Positions 5,915 through 8,209 of a stretch of DNA of 8,209 nucleotides are shown piece by piece. Both the position numbers and the translations under genes were made by a program. The stretch's first letter is position 1, and every line of letters starts with the position of its first letter. The notes beneath the pieces were generated by a model. The model was not told where the DNA came from. It ran no database searches and worked only from the letters and a program-made list of their open reading frames with translations. Source of the stretch: an uncultured Veillonella sp. (GTDB lineage: Bacteria; Bacillota; Negativicutes; Veillonellales; Veillonellaceae); NCBI RefSeq assembly GCF_905209685.1, contig NZ_CAJLUB010000083.1, forward strand, positions 1 through 8,209, read 5' to 3'.

Positions 5915-6400
5915 ATGAAAGAATTTAGACAATTAACTGTAGCAGATACAGCGGAATATCATAAGGTATTAATCGACGGTTATGCAGCGATTAAGGACTA
6001 TCCGATTACATTCGATGCTATCGATTTTACAGAGGAAGAATCCAAAGAATGGATCGAGACCTATCCTGTATATGGATTGTATATTGATGGACAACTTGTA
6101 AGCTCTATTACATTCTGTATGCCGTGGGTGAAATATTCTACACCGGATAAATTTCCACACATCGCTCACTTTGTAACCGCACCAGAGTTTAAAGGAAAAG
6201 GTTATGCTCGGGAAACTCTTGGCTATGCTGAAGAATTATTGATTAACCAATTTAAAACGCCTGCTGTTACATTGGGGACTGCAAAAGAACATCCATGGTT
6301 GCCTAAAATGTATGAGTCCTTTGGCTTTAAGGCCTATGACAAAGTTCATTTTAGAGGTAAACAACATACTACCATACTTTTCAAAAAGGATTTATTATAG
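5915..6400 (+). CDS. GNAT-family N-acetyltransferase
   Basis: A 161-residue cytoplasmic protein of the GNAT superfamily, which transfers an acetyl group from acetyl-CoA to an amine. Motif A is visible as HFVTAPEFKGKGYARETL (about 85-102), where K93-G94-K95-G96-Y97-A98 forms the pyrophosphate-binding loop. Motif B follows as GTAKEHPWLPKMYESFGFKAY (121-141). The length is normal for a single-domain member. The substrate could be a small amine, an antibiotic, an amino acid or a protein N-terminus; nothing here decides it. GAGGG (5903-5907) supports the ATG, with a near-consensus promoter just upstream. The gene stands alone between the adhesin terminator and a long inverted repeat. Confidence 0.88.
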   Translation: MKEFRQLTVADTAEYHKVLIDGYAAIKDYPITFDAIDFTEEESKEWIETYPVYGLYIDGQLVSSITFCMPWVKYSTPDKFPHIAHFVTAPEFKGKGYARETLGYAEELLINQFKTPAVTLGTAKEHPWLPKMYESFGFKAYDKVHFRGKQHTTILFKKDLL

Positions 6401-6416
6401 TTGCCTAGTAACTAAT

Positions 6417-6502
6417 TAAACCTTATACATAACTATTTTGATATAGAGTGTACTTAATGTGACATAATAACTGTATCAAATGAGAGTAATGTATAAGGTT
6501 TA
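6417..6502. repeat. 86-bp two-tier inverted repeat after the acetyltransferase gene
   Basis: Outer arms of 14 bp (6417-6430 TAAACCTTATACAT with 6489-6502) pair perfectly. After a 6/8-base internal loop, TTTGATATAG (6437-6446) pairs with CTGTATCAAA (6471-6480), with one G-U wobble, around a 24-base loop. The sequence after it (TTTGTTTA) is only weakly T-rich. It may be the transcript end of the acetyltransferase gene, a structured RNA, or a small remnant of an inverted-repeat element. No target-site duplication was recognised. Confidence 0.55.
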
Positions 6503-6526
6503 TTTGTTTATGCAAAAAAAACATAT

Positions 6527-6554
6527 TTGGGTATATAAAGTAAACATATATATT
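6527..6554 (+). promoter_or_regulatory. Weak promoter candidate of the DUF969-DUF979 operon
   Basis: TTGGGT (6527-6532) and TATATT (6549-6554) are 16 bases apart. The -35 is poor (3/6) and the -10 good (5/6). The -10 falls inside the first copy of the 19-bp direct repeat. Other TATAAT-like words occur nearby (6556-6561), so the exact promoter is uncertain. Confidence 0.3.
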
Positions 6555-6580
6555 ATATAATGTAAACATATATATTATAT
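6540..6580 (+). repeat. 19-bp direct repeat, 22-bp period, upstream of the DUF969 gene
   Basis: GTAAACATATATATTATAT occurs twice without mismatch, at 6540-6558 and 6562-6580, separated by AAT. A 22-bp period is about two helical turns, so both copies face the same side of the DNA, as expected for a pair of regulator sites over a promoter. A pseudo-palindrome (CTATA...TATAG, 6588-6606) follows. Confidence 0.7.
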
Positions 6581-6632
6581 CTATGGACTATAGAACTAGT
6601 TTATAGATGGTTTGTAGAAAGGATGTGAGACT

Positions 6633-7382
6633 ATGTTAGTCTTATCTGGTATTTTAGTGATGGTCATCGGTCTGATGCTGCGCTTTAATGCCTTGTTAGT
6701 TGTCGTAGCCGCAGGTTTTGTAACGGGCCTTGCAGGTGGTCTCAGTATCAACGATATCGTTGGTGCCATTGGGGAGGCTTTCGTTAAAAATCGTTATATG
6801 TCATTATTTATTTTGATTTTACCTGTTATTGGTCTTATGGAACGTCATGGCTTACGTGAACGGGCAGAAATTTTGATCGGTAAGATCAACGCTGCTACGG
6901 CTGGTCGTATCTTTATGATTTACTTATTTGTGCGCCAAGTAACTGTAGCTTTTGGTATTAACATGTCCGGTATGGTTGCCATGGTACGTCCGTTGATCGC
7001 ACCTATGAGTGAAGCTGCAGTAGCGCAAGGTCGCCCAGTATCTCAACGTACTCTTGATAAGGTGCGTGGTATAGCTGCTTCTGCAGATAATATAGGCAAT
7101 TTCTTCGGTCAAAACTTGTTCCTTGCTGCTGGTGGGTTATTGCTTATCAAAGGTGTTATGGAACAATTAGGCTATTCTGTAGAGTTAACAGATATGGTGT
7201 TATACGGATTGCCAACAGCTGTTTGTGCCTATATCGTTAATTTCATTCGCTTTATTATCTTTGATAAAACAATTCAAGCCTCTGTAGCTCGTGACGAAGA
7301 GGATATGAAAGCTGGTAAATTAGTACCTAATGAATTTAATATCCTTGTTACACCAGAAGAATTAAAGAAGGAGGCTGAATAA
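6633..7382 (+). CDS. DUF969-family membrane protein (putative transporter subunit)
   Basis: A 249-residue integral membrane protein recognised as DUF969. Hydrophobic segments lie at about 1-18, 20-36, 55-69, 92-108, 158-174 and 187-210; the C-terminal 40 residues are charged and cytoplasmic-looking. Conserved-looking polar stretches are ILPVIGLMERHGLRERAE (62-79), FGINMSGMVAMVRPLIAPM (107-125) and GIAASADNIGNFFGQN (146-161). DUF969 and DUF979 genes usually sit together, and I recall them near pyroglutamyl-peptidase or 5-oxoprolinase genes. Uptake of 5-oxoproline or a related compound has been suggested on that basis, but neither enzyme is in view here. The molecular function is unproven. The ribosome binding site (AAAGGATG, about 6618-6625) is somewhat distant. 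Its stop is one base before the next ATG, so it is translationally coupled to its partner. Confidence 0.85.
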   Translation: MLVLSGILVMVIGLMLRFNALLVVVAAGFVTGLAGGLSINDIVGAIGEAFVKNRYMSLFILILPVIGLMERHGLRERAEILIGKINAATAGRIFMIYLFVRQVTVAFGINMSGMVAMVRPLIAPMSEAAVAQGRPVSQRTLDKVRGIAASADNIGNFFGQNLFLAAGGLLLIKGVMEQLGYSVELTDMVLYGLPTAVCAYIVNFIRFIIFDKTIQASVARDEEDMKAGKLVPNEFNILVTPEELKKEAE

Positions 7383-7383
7383 T

Positions 7384-8209
7384 ATGCTAGAACTTATCTA
7401 TAAAATGCAGCCCTTAGATTATGTATACCTTCTCGTAGGGATCATCTTATTTATCTTTGCCATTCAATCATTTTTAGATAAAGAACATAAATATCGTATC
7501 GGTACAGGTTTATTCTGGCTCTTGTACAGCGTGTCCTTTATCTTTGGTTCTTATCTATCAAAGGAAATAAATGGCTGGCTCGTTATCGCCATGGCTGCTA
7601 TCGTCTTGGTAAAACAACTCGGCAAAGGTCATTACTTTGAATCTCCTATTGAATTCAAAAAAGACGAAGCAGTCCGTATTGGTAATGTTATTTTCGTACC
7701 GGCTTTACTTGTTGGTATCATCACATTCATCATTGGCTTCTTTACTAAATTAGGTGCTCTTGTAGGCATTGGTATTGCCGCAATCATTGCTATGGGTGCT
7801 GCTCTTTACATCACTAAGGGTTCATTTAACCAAGGCTTCCATGAAGGTCGTCGTCTTATCGATGCTATCGGTTGGACTGCTATCTTATCCCAATTATTAG
7901 CGGCTCTAGGCTATTTATTTAATTTAGCTGGCGTTGGTAAAATTATCTCCAGTGCTGTAGCTAGTGTGGTACCTGCAGATAATGTATTCCTCATAGTTGT
8001 AGCATACTGCATCGGTATGGTCATCTTCACAATGATCATGGGTAACGCTTTTGCAGCCTTTGCAATGATTACAAGTGCTATTGGTGTTCCAATGCTCGTT
8101 GTAGCTCATGGTGCAAACCCAGCTGCTGTTGGTGCTATCGCAATGCTTGCTGGCTATTGCGGTACTTTGATGACACCTATGGCGGCCAACTTCAACATCG
8201 TACCGGTAG
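7384..8209 (+). CDS. DUF979-family membrane protein, 3' end outside window
   Basis: The frame is open from the ATG at 7384 to the window edge, giving 275 residues without a stop. AAGGAGG (7368-7374), inside the end of the DUF969 gene, is its ribosome binding site. The product is a multi-pass membrane protein with hydrophobic segments near 12-28, 40-57, 63-77, 101-119, 122-142, 162-183 and 201-240. It ends in the typical DUF979 segment AGYCGTLMTPMAANFNIVPV, with FNQGFHEGRRLIDAIGWTAILSQLLAALG further upstream. The family usually runs slightly over 300 residues, so perhaps 30-50 are missing. It presumably forms a transport complex with the DUF969 protein; the substrate is unknown. Confidence 0.85.
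   Translation, partial: MLELIYKMQPLDYVYLLVGIILFIFAIQSFLDKEHKYRIGTGLFWLLYSVSFIFGSYLSKEINGWLVIAMAAIVLVKQLGKGHYFESPIEFKKDEAVRIGNVIFVPALLVGIITFIIGFFTKLGALVGIGIAAIIAMGAALYITKGSFNQGFHEGRRLIDAIGWTAILSQLLAALGYLFNLAGVGKIISSAVASVVPADNVFLIVVAYCIGMVIFTMIMGNAFAAFAMITSAIGVPMLVVAHGANPAAVGAIAMLAGYCGTLMTPMAANFNIVPV

Overview
The window looks like the chromosome of a Negativicute, most probably Veillonella or a close relative. The best evidence is one gene whose product combines a trimeric-autotransporter (YadA-type) head and outer-membrane anchor with a C-terminal S-layer-homology (SLH) domain. That pairing belongs to diderm Firmicutes, which tether the outer membrane to peptidoglycan through SLH domains. Low-GC, AT-rich spacers and Firmicute-style GGAGG ribosome binding sites agree with this. 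The genus is inferred, not proven.

Layout, all genes on the + strand. 1-365 is the 3' end of leuB (leucine biosynthesis), closed by a strong terminator. 439-768 encodes a small multidrug resistance (SMR) exporter of the EmrE/QacC type; its ribosome binding site starts three bases after the leuB terminator's T-run. 869-1408 encodes a predicted ECF-transporter substrate-binding membrane subunit, possibly for niacin. After a repeat-rich spacer with three inverted repeats comes a class A flavodiiron protein (1731-2918), an oxygen and/or nitric oxide reductase with all diiron ligands present. It has a 19-bp perfect palindrome just upstream of its ribosome binding site and its own terminator. A 641-base AT-rich gene-free stretch leads to the SLH-bearing trimeric autotransporter adhesin (3603-5570), which ends in a very strong terminator. 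A GNAT acetyltransferase (5915-6400) follows with a near-consensus promoter. Last, 6633-7382 and 7384-8209 (cut by the window edge) encode a DUF969/DUF979 membrane-protein pair that forms an operon.

The genes look like independent transcription units rather than one pathway. Four strong intrinsic terminator candidates follow leuB, the ECF subunit, the flavodiiron protein and the adhesin. The only clear operon is DUF969-DUF979. Broad themes are small-molecule transport (SMR, ECF, DUF969/979), oxygen or NO defence (flavodiiron protein) and surface attachment (adhesin). I found no CRISPR array, prophage, insertion sequence, tRNA or rRNA. No clearly new biological system is evident. The most interesting items are the adhesin whose barrel is not C-terminal, the palindromic operator candidate at the flavodiiron gene, the terminator abutting the SMR ribosome binding site, and the 22-bp-period direct repeat ahead of the DUF969 gene.
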